Source: Polyangium sp. 15x6 (lineage in GTDB: Bacteria > Myxococcota_A > Polyangia > Polyangiales > Polyangiaceae). From it: DNA of 54,710 nucleotides. Below are positions 8,639 to 18,700 of this stretch, in pieces (the stretch's first letter is position 1; the number at the start of each line of letters is the position of its first letter). Location: NCBI RefSeq assembly GCF_029960785.1, contig NZ_JASBQE010000082.1:1-54710 (forward strand), in the 5' to 3' direction. The translations under genes were made by a program, and so were the position numbers. A model generated the notes under the pieces. The model saw nothing but the letters and a program-made list of their open reading frames with translations. It searched no databases and was not told the origin of the DNA.

Positions 8639-9310
8639 TCAGGCGTCGGTCTTCTTGGCTTTGTTGCGCTTGCGGAACGGCTTGAAAAAGCGAGCGACCT
8701 TCTTCGGGTTCGACGCGTACACGGCGGTGAGCTGACCTTCGAGCTTCTTGTACTCCGTGCGCCAGGCGGCCATGAGCGCGGGGATGCGCTTGTCGTCCAG
8801 AACAGCGAGCTCCTTCTCGCTGATGGCGAGGCTCTCGCTGGCCGCGAGGACTCTGCTGCGGGAGTTCGAGAGCTTCGGGGCCCAGGTGGCGACGAGGGAG
8901 CCGAGCTCGGGATCGTTCATGTCCTCCGTCATGCTGTCGAGCATGTCCCCCACGAGCTCGGGCTCCTCCTTGCGCGGCTCGGCGGTCGTGACCTCACGGA
9001 GGCCCTCCGGGAAATAACGACGATATCGCGGATCCTCGCGATTCTTCGTCACGAGGGCGAGGAGGCTGAGCTCGAAGCCGCCGACGTCCTCGTCGAGCTC
9101 GCTATCGCGCGCGTCGACGACGGCGCTCCTCTTTTCGGCCTCTTCCTCGAGGTCCTCGCGCTCACGGAGGATTTTCTTGAGGTCTCCGTGAATCGCCTCG
9201 AGGGGCTTTTCGAGGCCGGCGGTCTTCGGATCGGCCGCGACGCGGGAGATGCTATAGGCGCTCCGCGGGAGGTAGGCCTCCGGCGGAGTGTCTTCGGGGG
9301 GCATTTCCAT
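8639..9310 (-). CDS. Hypothetical alpha-helical cytosolic protein
   Basis: 223 residues starting MEMPPEDTPPEAYLPRSAYSISR, chosen because AAGGAG lies about nine bases upstream of the ATG and the frame before it has no protein-like composition. There is no signal peptide. Long charged helices (about 35-75, and 150-205) suggest coiled coil, and the C-terminus is strongly basic (FFKPFRKRNKAKKTDA), so nucleic-acid or membrane binding is possible. A conserved-looking YRRYFPEGLREVT segment lies in the middle. No named domain recognised. Confidence 0.75.
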   Translation of the reverse strand: MEMPPEDTPPEAYLPRSAYSISRVAADPKTAGLEKPLEAIHGDLKKILREREDLEEEAEKRSAVVDARDSELDEDVGGFELSLLALVTKNREDPRYRRYFPEGLREVTTAEPRKEEPELVGDMLDSMTEDMNDPELGSLVATWAPKLSNSRSRVLAASESLAISEKELAVLDDKRIPALMAAWRTEYKKLEGQLTAVYASNPKKVARFFKPFRKRNKAKKTDA

Positions 9311-9469
9311 GGAGGGAATGGGCTCCTTCGGGTGGAAGCGGTCGTACCAAAGCCGGCGGGAGATGTCCAGAGGAAATGCGGGCGAAGGCGGCAAGAGGGT
9401 GCAGCGTGAGCCGCCCCCTGGCTCGTTTCCCCTTGTCGCTCGGCCGATCAACCTGAGATTCAGTACCTC

Positions 9470-10484
9470 ATGGGAAGGATGACGAGACGCCGCTGGGCCA
9501 TGCTGGGCGTGGTGGAGTTGGGCTTCGTGGGGGCGTGGATGATGGGTGCGTGCGCGGGGGGCGCGCCGGAGCCTGTCGACTCGTGCGAGACGCCGGCAGA
9601 GGACACGCCGGTCGAAGAGCCGTCGACCGCATGTGCGGAGCCGATGCCCGAGCCGTGCAAGCGCTACCGCATCCCGCTTTTGGGAAATCCGAGCGACAAC
9701 ATCGAGCTGCAGAAGAAGTACAAGGCCGCGTTTGGCTCGGCCTGCTACCTGCCCGCGGCCGCGACCCCCACGTTCAACTGTTTCTACAAGGAGGAGGTGC
9801 TGAAGGAGAAGAAGGAGAAGGATGGGAAAGCGTGCGCCGATGCCAAGATGATCGCGGAGATCTTCGGAGCCGCGCCCTACAGCAAGGACTACAAGTGCCA
9901 GGAAGACAAGGGCACGAAGGACTACTGGCTGCAGGTCGGTCCGGATCCCGCGATCAAGATCGACATCAAACTCGAGGACGCGCCCCCTGGAGACGTCGCT
10001 CATCGAGGTCGACGGCGGCGCGCCGCTGGAGGTCAACGGCCCCTACCGCAATTTGCCCCAACTGACCACCGTCGAACCAGGGGAAGAGTTCTACTGCAAA
10101 ACCGGCCTCGTCGGCCCCGACGGCGGCACCCTCACCCAGAGGGAGTGGATCCTCCAGGTCAACCGCCAGAATAACGATGGCAAGATACGCTCCGATCTCG
10201 CGGGCTTCAGGTATCCTTGCAAGAAGGGCTGTCCAGAGATGTGCACCGAGCCGACGTTCCTCAATGAGCCCCCCACGAAACCCGGGGTCTATGACGCAAA
10301 GGCAGCGCGTGTGCACCACGTCGCGCGCAGGACGGACCTGCGCAGTTGCAAGTGGGGCACGAACGCGAACAAGAATGCGGCGGTCATCTCCGAGAAGCTC
10401 AACAGGTTTCTCTGGTGCAAATATCCATCGGCGGACGAGGTAGAGCAGATCAACAAGGTTCCGCCGTACACCTACACGCCGTGA
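9470..10484 (+). pseudogene. HNH/AHH-like nuclease toxin lipoprotein, frameshifted
   Basis: Two overlapping frames together encode one protein of about 337 residues. The first frame gives a lipoprotein-type start (MMGACAGG), a Cys/Glu/Pro-rich linker and a KYKAAFGSACYLP domain. The frame is lost in a run of five Cs at 9983-9987, and dropping one C joins IKLEDAP to LETSLIEVDGGAPLEVNG, which continues cleanly to 10484. The C-terminal domain has ARVHHVARRTD followed by CKWGTNANKNAAVISEKLN, the His-His and Asn-rich layout of AHH/HNH-type nuclease toxins (ENDO VII fold). A full-length product would be a surface nuclease effector. The shift could be genuine decay, a sequencing error or, less likely, recoding. 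Nuclease call is by motif only. Confidence 0.6.
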
Positions 10485-10543
10485 CGCGGTCGGCATCCAC
10501 GAGCACGTTGACACCGAGACCCATCTGACTCTAGGCGAGCCAG

Positions 10544-11933
10544 GTGATCGAACGGGCCACCACTCACTTCGGGCGCCTGGTTTTCGACCGCGACGCCATC
10601 GTGCGCGCTGCGGTGCGCGCGTACGTGGAAAGCTCCCTTCATGGGATCGCGCGCTTTGCGTTCCCAGCCTACGACTTGACGGTGTGGAGGGGCAACGTCG
10701 AGCGGGGCGCCTTGTTCCACCTGCGATCGTGGGTGGACTACGTGGTCGTGGCGTGGACCGAGGCGGGCATCGTTGGCCTCGCATACGACGGCTGTGGTCC
10801 GATGCAGCATTGCGCCCTTTCGATCGACGCGGTGACGGGTGGCCCGGACGACGTGCGTTGGGCCTTGCCAGGGCTTCCCGAGGAGCTGGAGCCCGCGCTC
10901 GTGCTCGCCACCAGCCTGCTCGGCGTGGGATGCGATCATGGGGAGAGGGACGTGGGCGGCGGCTTCTGGCTCCACGGCGATCGCATGGGAGGCAGGTTCT
11001 TCGAGGACCCGGAGAACTGCGGCGGCCACTGGCTGGCCGCGTGGGGCCTGCTCCACAACGGGCGGCTGCTGCCGCTGTGTTGTGAGGCTTCTTCTCATCC
11101 TCGCCCCGGGAAGGTCGTGGTCAACCACGCCCGCCCGCAAGACGCCCCCGCCCACGCCATCATGGACGCCGTGGTCGATCGGAGGCTGAAAGGCCCCACG
11201 GAGTTCACGCCTGCCGAGCTCGAGACGCTGCTTTACCCCGCGCCCGATCCCAAGCGCGTGCTCGACGCCCAGCACAGCCTTCAGGAGGTCGGCATCACCT
11301 GGCCCGGCTCGCCCGAGATCCCCAAGGAGCCGAAACCAACGATCGACCCGTTTACCGGCGGACCCTATGTGGAGCCGGATTACCTCACCCAATGTTTCGG
11401 GCCCGTCCGGTTCAACCGAGATGCCATCGTCCGCGCCGCGTTGCGCGCGTACGTCGAAAACATCCTCGCGCCGCTGGACCCGCTCGCGCGGCACGTACTC
11501 ACGGCCTGCGTCGTGCCGAAGTGGACGGGCGACCTTCAGCGGGGCGCATTCTTCAACGGCGACGGATGCGGAGATTACGACGTCGTCGCGTGGACGGAGG
11601 CAGCTCTTCGACACGCCGACCGCCCCCGGCGTCTGGCAACTTGCCAATTGGGGCCGCGTTGGGCGAGGACGGCTCCTACCGGCGTATGATTCGGATTACG
11701 CCACGAAAATCACGGAGGACACCTTCAGGAAGGTCGCCCCCCTTCTCGCGATCGTGGACGCAGTCACCGCCCGCGCGCTGGTTGGCCCCACGGAGCTTTT
11801 GCCCGACGAGATCGCGACGATCCTTCCCAAATCGCCCCTTCGGCCGCACGACTTGCCCGAGGCTCGACGCAGGCTTCAAAAGGTGGGCATCACCTGGCCC
11901 GGCTCGCCCGAGATCCCCGAGGAGCCGACATGA
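10544..11933 (+). pseudogene. Tandem-module protein, possible immunity protein, second module frameshifted
   Basis: A GTG start at 10544 opens an intact first module of about 265 residues: FDRDAIVRAAVRAYVE near the start, VVVAWTEAG in the middle and VGITWPGSPEIPKEP at the end. A second copy follows: FNRDAIVRAALRAYVE, DVVAWTEA, then a +1 frame change near 11600, continuing as LFDTPTAPGVWQLANWG to VGITWPGSPEIPEEP at 11933. Corrected length is about 462 residues; the second copy lacks roughly 80 residues of the middle. No signal peptide, so cytosolic. Because it sits directly between two toxin-like genes I infer an immunity role, but no known immunity family is recognised. The first module alone could be functional. 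Confidence 0.55.
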
Positions 11934-12051
11934 CGGGCCACCCTTTTTGCGGCGACTCGTCTCCCCCAAGCAATGCTCAGGGGGCGTGCGCGCGGGACGA
12001 AGGGGGCCGTTTCTTTGTCTTGGGCGCCGGGGTCATCGTATACGAGGTTCC

Positions 12052-12918
12052 ATGCACGCGTGGAAACGGCCTCCACACCCTGCCACCCTGCAACGGCGCG
12101 AGCAGCCGGGCGCGTCGCCGCCGCACCCGGCGATGGTGCAGAGGAAGGCAATGCTGCCGGAGAACCTCACGGCCAAGCCGCCGCACCCCGCCACCGTGCA
12201 GTGCAAGCGGGCCGCGTCGATTCAACGGGTCCCCATCGGCCCTTCCGATCTCGAGACGACCGATCCCAGCAATCGAGGCAGGGTCCTGGCCTATCTCCGC
12301 GAGATAGGGCCCATTCAAATGAGGGACATCCTCGACCGCATGCTTCGCGAAAACAACCGCGCGAACGATGAATACATACAGATCTGTCGCCTGGAGCTCG
12401 CAAGAGACGACGCGCTCGTCGCACTCGACGGCATCGTGCGCAGGGACGGCGGCGTCTGGACCAGCGTCCTTGTTTTCGTCGAAAAAGTCTTCGTGTTCCA
12501 GACCGATCCGGTGAGAGCGGGGGAACACGACGAGACGGACACATACGGGATAGCAGCGGGGGTCGAGGATGCGGAAATGGCGGCCAGTGTCCGTGACAGT
12601 GAAGTCGCCACGCTCAACATGGTGCTTCGGGACCAGCGGCTCAGGTGGGATCAGCTCCGGCCGGGGTATCGAATCGACTTCATCGTCGTGAGCAACATGG
12701 GGCCCTGTGACGGATGCAAAACGAGGTTACAAAACTTCCTGGATCAGCTTCGCCGACATCCTTATTGCTGGCAGCTCAACTTCAGCCTGGAGTCGGATTA
12801 CATGACGCCCCCGAACGACGTCGACAGGCAAAGGTTGCGGACCACCTACGGGTATCACGGGGACAATAGCCGCACGAGCCCGAGCCGCGTACGGTACTAT
12901 TTTCATCGACTCGGCTAG
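12052..12918 (+). CDS. Putative deaminase-fold polymorphic toxin
   Basis: 288 residues. The N-terminal 55 residues contain three copies of PHPA(T/M)(L/V)Q (at 8-14, 24-30 and 44-50), mixed with Arg/Lys, a motif found ahead of toxin domains in myxobacteria. The C-terminal half has an Asp-x-Glu (RDSEVATLN, residues 182-184) and, about 35 residues on, GPCDGCKTRL (Pro-Cys-x-x-Cys, 218-222), matching the zinc-binding [H/C/D]-x-E ... PCxxC pair of the nucleic acid/nucleotide deaminase superfamily. The first ligand is Asp rather than His. No signal peptide, which fits export by a specialised secretion or contractile injection apparatus. The start at 12052 begins the repeat region and has a weak GAGG four bases upstream. 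Deaminase call is by motif. Confidence 0.62.
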   Translation: MHAWKRPPHPATLQRREQPGASPPHPAMVQRKAMLPENLTAKPPHPATVQCKRAASIQRVPIGPSDLETTDPSNRGRVLAYLREIGPIQMRDILDRMLRENNRANDEYIQICRLELARDDALVALDGIVRRDGGVWTSVLVFVEKVFVFQTDPVRAGEHDETDTYGIAAGVEDAEMAASVRDSEVATLNMVLRDQRLRWDQLRPGYRIDFIVVSNMGPCDGCKTRLQNFLDQLRRHPYCWQLNFSLESDYMTPPNDVDRQRLRTTYGYHGDNSRTSPSRVRYYFHRLG

Positions 12919-12934
12919 CGTCTCGACGCCGTGT

Positions 12935-14731
12935 TCGCCTTCGAGGAGCGATCGAGGCGATGGCTCGCGCGCCGTCCTCGGCTTCGAGGACCTCGAATCC
13001 AAGAGGCTCGAGCGCATCACGCACGAATGCACGATTGCCCTCGTTGTCGTCGACGACGACGACCACGCGTGTCTCGCCTTCGTAGCCGGTGATGACCTCG
13101 GCGGGGCGCTCCTCTTTCGTCGGCAGACCCCGCGAAAGGACGGGCAGACGAAGCGAGACCCCGAACGTGCTGCCCTCGCCGGGCGCGCTCTCCACGTCGA
13201 GCTGGCCGCCCATTTGCTCCACGATCCGCCGGCTGATCGAGAGCCCGAGCCCGGCGCCCTCGGCGCGCGCCCTCCGATCGCTGGCCTGCTCGAAGGGCTC
13301 GAAGATCCGCGCGACAATCGGCGGCCGCGATCCCTGGGCCCGTGTCCTCCACCCGAAAAACGAAATCACCGCTGCCCTGGGCAGAGGCCCGCAGGGTGAC
13401 GCTCCCCTTGCGGGTGAACTTGATGGCATTGCCGAGCAGGTTGACGAGGACCTGCGTCAGTCGTTTCGGATCACCTCGACCCATTCGGGCAATGCCCCGG
13501 TGATCACGTACTGAAAAACGAGGCTCTTCTGCTCCGCGCGGACCCGGCACAGATCCGCGACGCTTTGCAAGAGCCACGGCAGATGGACCTCCGACGGGGC
13601 GAGCGCCATCTTGCCCGCCTCGATCCGCGCGAGGTCGAGGACGTCGTCGATGAGCGCGAGCAGGTGCTCGCCCGAGCGCTGCACGACATCGAGCCCGGCG
13701 CGATCCTTGCGCGAGAGCTCGGGTGACTGGGCGAGGAGCTGCGCGTACCCGAGGATTCCATTGAGGGGCGTGCGCAGCTCGTGGCTCATGCTGGCGAGGA
13801 AGCTCGATTTCGCCTGGTTCGCCGCGTCCGCCGCCTCTTTGGCCGCCAGAAGCTCCGCCGTCCGCTCTTCCACTTGTCGCTCGAGGTCGAGATTGCGCCG
13901 CGCGAGCGCGCGAAGCCGGAACCTCACGCCGCCGTACACGAGCCCCGAAGCCACGGCGGCATACCCGAGGTAGGCCCACCACGTCCGCCAAGGCGCGGGT
14001 CTCACCTGGAATGCGATCGCCGCCGGCCCCGCGACGTCGCCCGCGTGATCACGCCCCCAGACCTGGAACGTGTACGCGCCCGCCGGCAAGTTCGTGTACC
14101 GCACCTTCCCGTCCGCGGTCCACGCGCTCGGCGCCGCGTCGAAACCGACCATCTGGATGCGATACTGCGTGCTGCGCTCGTGGAGGAAGCTGAGCCGCGC
14201 GTAATCGAACGACACCGTGTTCTGGTCCCAGGCGAGCGACGCGCCGGGCGAAAGCGCGAGCGTGCCGTCCGCGGCCCGCGCGGAGGAGAACACGAGGGGC
14301 CCGCCCGCGTGATCCGGGACCTCTTCCGCCGGATCGAAGACCGCCGCGCCCTCGGTCGTGCCCACCCAGATGCGCCCGCGGCTGTCGACCGAGGCGGTCC
14401 CCGCATTGCACTCGTCGCCCGGCAGCCCGTCCTCGCGCGTGAAGACGTAGACGGAAAACTCCGCGGGGTCCTCGGGCGTCGGCGTGCGAGGAGTGAGGCG
14501 CGCGACGCCCCGGTTGGTGCCGAGATACACGCGGCCCAGCGCGTCCGCGCGCGCGAAAAGCACGGTGCTGTCCGGCAGGGCCGGGTTCGACCTCTCGTTC
14601 AGCGACGGAAGCCAGGCCTCCGCGTCGAGATCGTATCGCGCGGCGCCGCCGCTCGCGGTGCCCACCCAGAGGACGCGCGCCCCGCGCGCATCGCGGAGCT
14701 CGGTGAGCGGGTTGGCTGACCTGACTTGTAT
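12935..14731 (-). pseudogene. Decayed propeller-type hybrid histidine kinase
   Basis: Remnant of a two-component regulator of the beta-propeller/Y_Y_Y type. Reading from the 5' side: two-component propeller repeats ([28 protein letters not shown]), a Y_Y_Y domain (YRIQMVGFD ... [14 protein letters not shown]), one membrane helix, HisKA with [18 protein letters not shown], a HATPase_c split over two frames ([34 protein letters not shown]) and the start of a receiver ([15 protein letters not shown]). It lacks its sensor N-terminus (a stop at 14732-14734 cuts the frame, with no start or signal peptide), shifts frame near 13470 and again near 13330, and the receiver breaks off before its phospho-acceptor Asp. 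Non-functional. Confidence 0.85.
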
Positions 14732-14794
14732 TCATCGCAGCACACATCCTTTCGTCGGAGCGAGACGCTCGCCGTGCTCACGCATGCCAATAAA

Positions 14795-14811
14795 GGCTAC
14801 TAACTTTAGCC
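14795..14811. promoter_or_regulatory. Inverted repeat upstream of the TetR gene, possible operator
   Basis: GGCTA-N7-TAGCC in an AT-rich patch about 90 bp before the TetR-family gene. TetR regulators commonly bind such inverted repeats in their own promoter; the link here is positional only. Confidence 0.3.
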
Positions 14812-14897
14812 ATAGTACCCGCCCCGAACTGGAATCGCAACACAAAGTTGCCTTTGGGTGAGGGTCCGCTAGGACTCGAGCCGGAAGAGGTCTGCCC

Positions 14898-15548
14898 ATG
14901 CATCACGAGAGCACCCCCCCGCCCGCGCGCCGAAGCCGACGCACCGAAGGCACCCGCGCCGGGGGACGCGCGGAGCGCGTGGTCGCGGCCGTGCTCACCG
15001 CGACGCAAGAGGAGCTCGGGTGCGTCGGCTACGGCGCGCTACGCATGGAGGACGTCGCCGCGCGCTCGGGGGTCGCCAAGACGACCATCTACAGGCGCTG
15101 GCCGACCAAGGCGGAGCTCGTGGCGGCGTCCCTGCGCGCGGTGAACGCAGAGCAGGAGCCGCCGGACACGGGCACGCTGCGCGGGGATCTCCTGGCCGTG
15201 GTGATGGGGGCCGTGCGGACGTGCCAGACGAAAACGGGCCGGGGCATCGTGCGGATGCTTCAGACGGAGCTCGCGGATCCAGAGGTCGAGGCCCTCTCGA
15301 GGGGCCTGCGCGATCGAAATCGACAACGCAACCAGGCCTTGCTCGAGCGAGGCATCACGCGCGGCGAGCTGCCCGCGGACGTGAACACGGAGCTCGTCCT
15401 CGACCTGATCTTCGGGGGGATCTATGGGCGCCTCATCCATCGCGGCGAGGACGTGAGCGAGGACTACGCCGCCGCGGCGATCGACACCGTGCTCGCAGGC
15501 GCTCGCGCAGGGGCGGCGCGCCTGCCGAAAGAGCCACGGCAGCCGTAG
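14898..15548 (+). CDS. TetR-family transcriptional regulator
   Basis: 216 residues. The N-terminal DNA-binding domain (about 25-75) contains the helix-turn-helix MEDVAARSGVAKTTIYRRWPTKAELV, diagnostic of TetR repressors. The C-terminal ligand-binding region has the GRGIVRMLQTELADPEV and LPADVNTELVLDLIFGGIYGRLIHR segments seen in the TetR_C_11/C_16-type subgroup, whose ligands are usually small hydrophobic compounds. The first 20 residues are basic and disordered. No efflux pump or enzyme gene adjoins it; the next gene on the strand is the giant kinase 166 bp on. Target genes unknown beyond probable autoregulation. Confidence 0.9.
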   Translation: MHHESTPPPARRSRRTEGTRAGGRAERVVAAVLTATQEELGCVGYGALRMEDVAARSGVAKTTIYRRWPTKAELVAASLRAVNAEQEPPDTGTLRGDLLAVVMGAVRTCQTKTGRGIVRMLQTELADPEVEALSRGLRDRNRQRNQALLERGITRGELPADVNTELVLDLIFGGIYGRLIHRGEDVSEDYAAAAIDTVLAGARAGAARLPKEPRQP

Positions 15549-15714
15549 CGAAGTCGTCCCGCCAGCCTCGTCGATGCCGAGCATGAGCGGCCCTCGCCGA
15601 AAGCTTGCCCGAAAAGTAAAAATTCCCCAGAGACCGATGGTCGCATTCCACCCCGCTCGATCCTAGATCGACGCTCGGATAGCCGCGCCCCTGGGAAGGC
15701 CGCGAGGGAAAACG

Positions 15715-18700
15715 ATGGACCTGCGGGATTACACGCTCGGAGAGGTCGTCTACGACGGGAGCGAAACACGGGTCTGGCGCGCGCTCCATGTCCCTTCCGG
15801 GGCGCACGTGGCCATCAAGAGCCCGGTGGCCGCCGTGCCCAGTCCGCGCGTGCTGGGGCGGCTGATCCACGAGCACCAGGCGCTCATGCAGCTCGCGGAG
15901 GTGCCCGGGGTGGCGCGCGCACGGGCGCTCGTGCAGCAGGGCGGCACGGCGGCGCTCGTGCTGGAGGATCCTGGCCTCGACTCGCTCGATCGGCTGCTCG
16001 CCAAGCAGGGGCGCTTGCCGATCGGGGCCGCGCTTCGGATCGGCCGGCTCCTGTCGCGGGTGCTCGAGGGGGTGCATGCCGCCGGCGTGATGCACAAGGA
16101 CATCAAGCCGCAAAACGTGCTGGTGGACGAGGCGTGCGAGAGGGTCACGCTGCTCGATTTCGGCATTGCCTCGCTGCTGTCCCAGGAGGCGACCGAGGCG
16201 AGCATCCCCGAGGCGCTGGAAGGGACGCTGGTTTATATTTCCCCCGAGCAGACGGGGCGCACGGCGCGCGCGCTCGATACACGCACGGACCTCTACTCGC
16301 TGGGGGTGACGCTCTTCGAGGTGATGTCGGGGCGGCTGCCATTCACGGAGCGTGATCCGCTCTCGCTGGTGCACGCGCACCTGGCCAAGGACCCGCCTCC
16401 GCTCGATTCCGTCGCCCCGGACGTGCCGCGGGCCGTGGCGGCCATCGTGGCGAAGCTCCTGGCCAAGGATCCCGAGCGGCGTTACCAGACGGCCCGCGGC
16501 CTGACGGAGGATCTGGAGGAGGCGCTCCGGCAATGGGACGAGCGGGGCACGGTGGAGCCGTTCGCCCTCGGAAGAAAAGATTTTTCGCGAAAGCTCCGGA
16601 TTCCGCAGACGCTCGTGGGGCGGGAGCGCGACGTCGAGCGCGTGGGCGAGTCCTTCACGCGCGCCGCGCAGGGCACGACGGAGCTCTTGCTCGTCGGTGG
16701 TCCCTCGGGCATCGGCAAGACGGCGCTCGTGCGCACGGTCTACAGGGACATCGCGCAGGCGGGGCGCGGGCTCTTGATCGCGGGCAAGCACGACCAGCTC
16801 GCGCGGTCGACGCCGTTCGCGGCGCTTTCGCAAGCGTTCGGGGCGCTGATGCGCCAATGGCTCTCGAGCTCGGAGGCGGTGCTCGAGGCCTGGCAGGAGC
16901 GGATCCGGCGCGAGGTCGGGGACAACGCGCGGCTCATCGCGGACGTGGTGCCGGAGCTCGACCTGGTCATGGGCAAGCTGCCGCCGGTGCCGCCGGTGGA
17001 GGGCGAGCAGATGCTCAACCGGCAGAAGCTGACGTGGCTGAATTTCGTGCGAGCCGTCACGGCGCCGAACCCGCCGCTCGTGATGTTCCTGGACGACATG
17101 CAATGGGCCGACAGCGCCACGCTGATCATCCTGCAGACGCTCTTGACGGACGTGGAGCGCAAATCGCTGCTCGTGATCGCGGCGTACCGCGACAACGAGA
17201 CGCCGCCCGAGCACCCGCTGTGGAAGCTCGTGGAGGCGGTGGAAAAGAGCGAGGCCAAGGTCTCACGCATGACGGTGGGCCCCCTGTCGGGAGAGCAGGT
17301 GCAAAAATGGCTCGCGCGGACGCTGGAGAGCGAGCCCGCGCGGGTCTTGCCGCTTTCGCGTGTGCTTTCGCAGAAGACCCGTGGAAACCCCTTTTTCCTG
17401 GAGCAGCTCTTGCTCTCCCTGCACCGGCAAAAGCAGGTGGTGAGGGACCCGGAGAGCGGGGCGTGGCGCTGGGAGCAATCGTCTCTGGAGAGGGCGGGCG
17501 TCACCGATAACGTGGTGGCGCTCTTGACGGCCAAGGTGCGCGAGATGCCCGAGCCGACGCAAAAGCTCCTCGGGCTCGCGGCCTGCGCTGGTCACACGTT
17601 CCACCTGCAGGACCTCGAGCGGCTCAGCGGGTGGGAGCGCGCCCCGGTGACGGGGGCGTTATGGCCGGCGCTGGATGCGGAGCTGGTGGTGCCGGTCGAC
17701 GGCGCGTACCGCCCCGCGCAGGCGCTCGGAGGCATTGGCGAGGTGTCGCTGGACGCAGCCTACCGGTTCCTGCACGACCGCGTGCAGCAGGCGAGCTACG
17801 AGCGGATCTCGCCGGAGCAGCGGGTGCTCGCGCACCTGGAGATCGGCCGGCGGCTCCGGGCGCGTTATCGCGCCGAGGGGGGGACGGCCCAGCAATTCCT
17901 GGAGCTCGTGCGGCACCTGAACCTGGGCTCGGCGCGGGTCGAATCCGTGGAGGAGCGCAAGGAGCTCGCGCGGCTGAACCTCGAGGCCGCGCGCACCGCG
18001 AAGGCGGCGAGCTCGTATCGATTGATGGCCAACCTGCTGGACAACGCGCAGGCGCTCCTCGGCGAGCGGGCCTGGGAGGAGCAGCACGAGCTGTCGGTGG
18101 AGATCGGGCTCACGCGCCTGGAGGCCGCCTATCTGCTGCGGGAGTTCGACGACGTCGAGGCGCGGGCCCTCGCCTTGCTGGACAGGTCTCTGCCGGAGGT
18201 GGCGTGGCTTTCGGCGCAGGAGATCCGCACGCGCTGCTGTGTCGCCACGGGTCAGTACGCGCGGGGAATCGGGCTCGGGATAGCCGCGCTCGCGAAGCGG
18301 GGTATCACGTTCCCCGACACGGACGACGCGTGTCAGGTCGCGCTGCTGCAAGAGTCCACCGAGCTGGATCAATGGCTCGAACGAAACCCGGACGGGTTCG
18401 ATCGCATGCAGGTCGATCCGTCGCTGGAGCACCGGCTCATCGATGCCCTGATGACGCAGGCGCAGCTCTGCACGATCTACGGCGGCCGGCCGATGTTGTA
18501 TTCGCTGATCATCGCCCGCATCGTGTCCGAGGCGATCCGGCGGGACGCGCTCACGCCTGCGGCCACCTTCATGATCTGCAGCTTCGCCAACGTGTGGTCG
18601 GTGGCGACGGGCATGTATCGCCGTGTCATGCGCTGGCTCACGCCCGGGGTGCGTGCCGCGGAGCGCGTGGGATCTCCGATGCTCCCCGAATGCATCGCGC

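Noticed and set aside
10340-10352. AGTTGCAAGT-like sequence resembling the metal-locus palindrome
   Set aside because: Imperfect and inside the nuclease-toxin reading frame.
15433-17214. Long minus-strand open frames opposite the giant kinase genes (also 17659-20301, 21572-23347, 47361-49067)
   Set aside because: Arg/His/Leu-rich antisense shadows of the kinase genes without start sites, domains or signal peptides.
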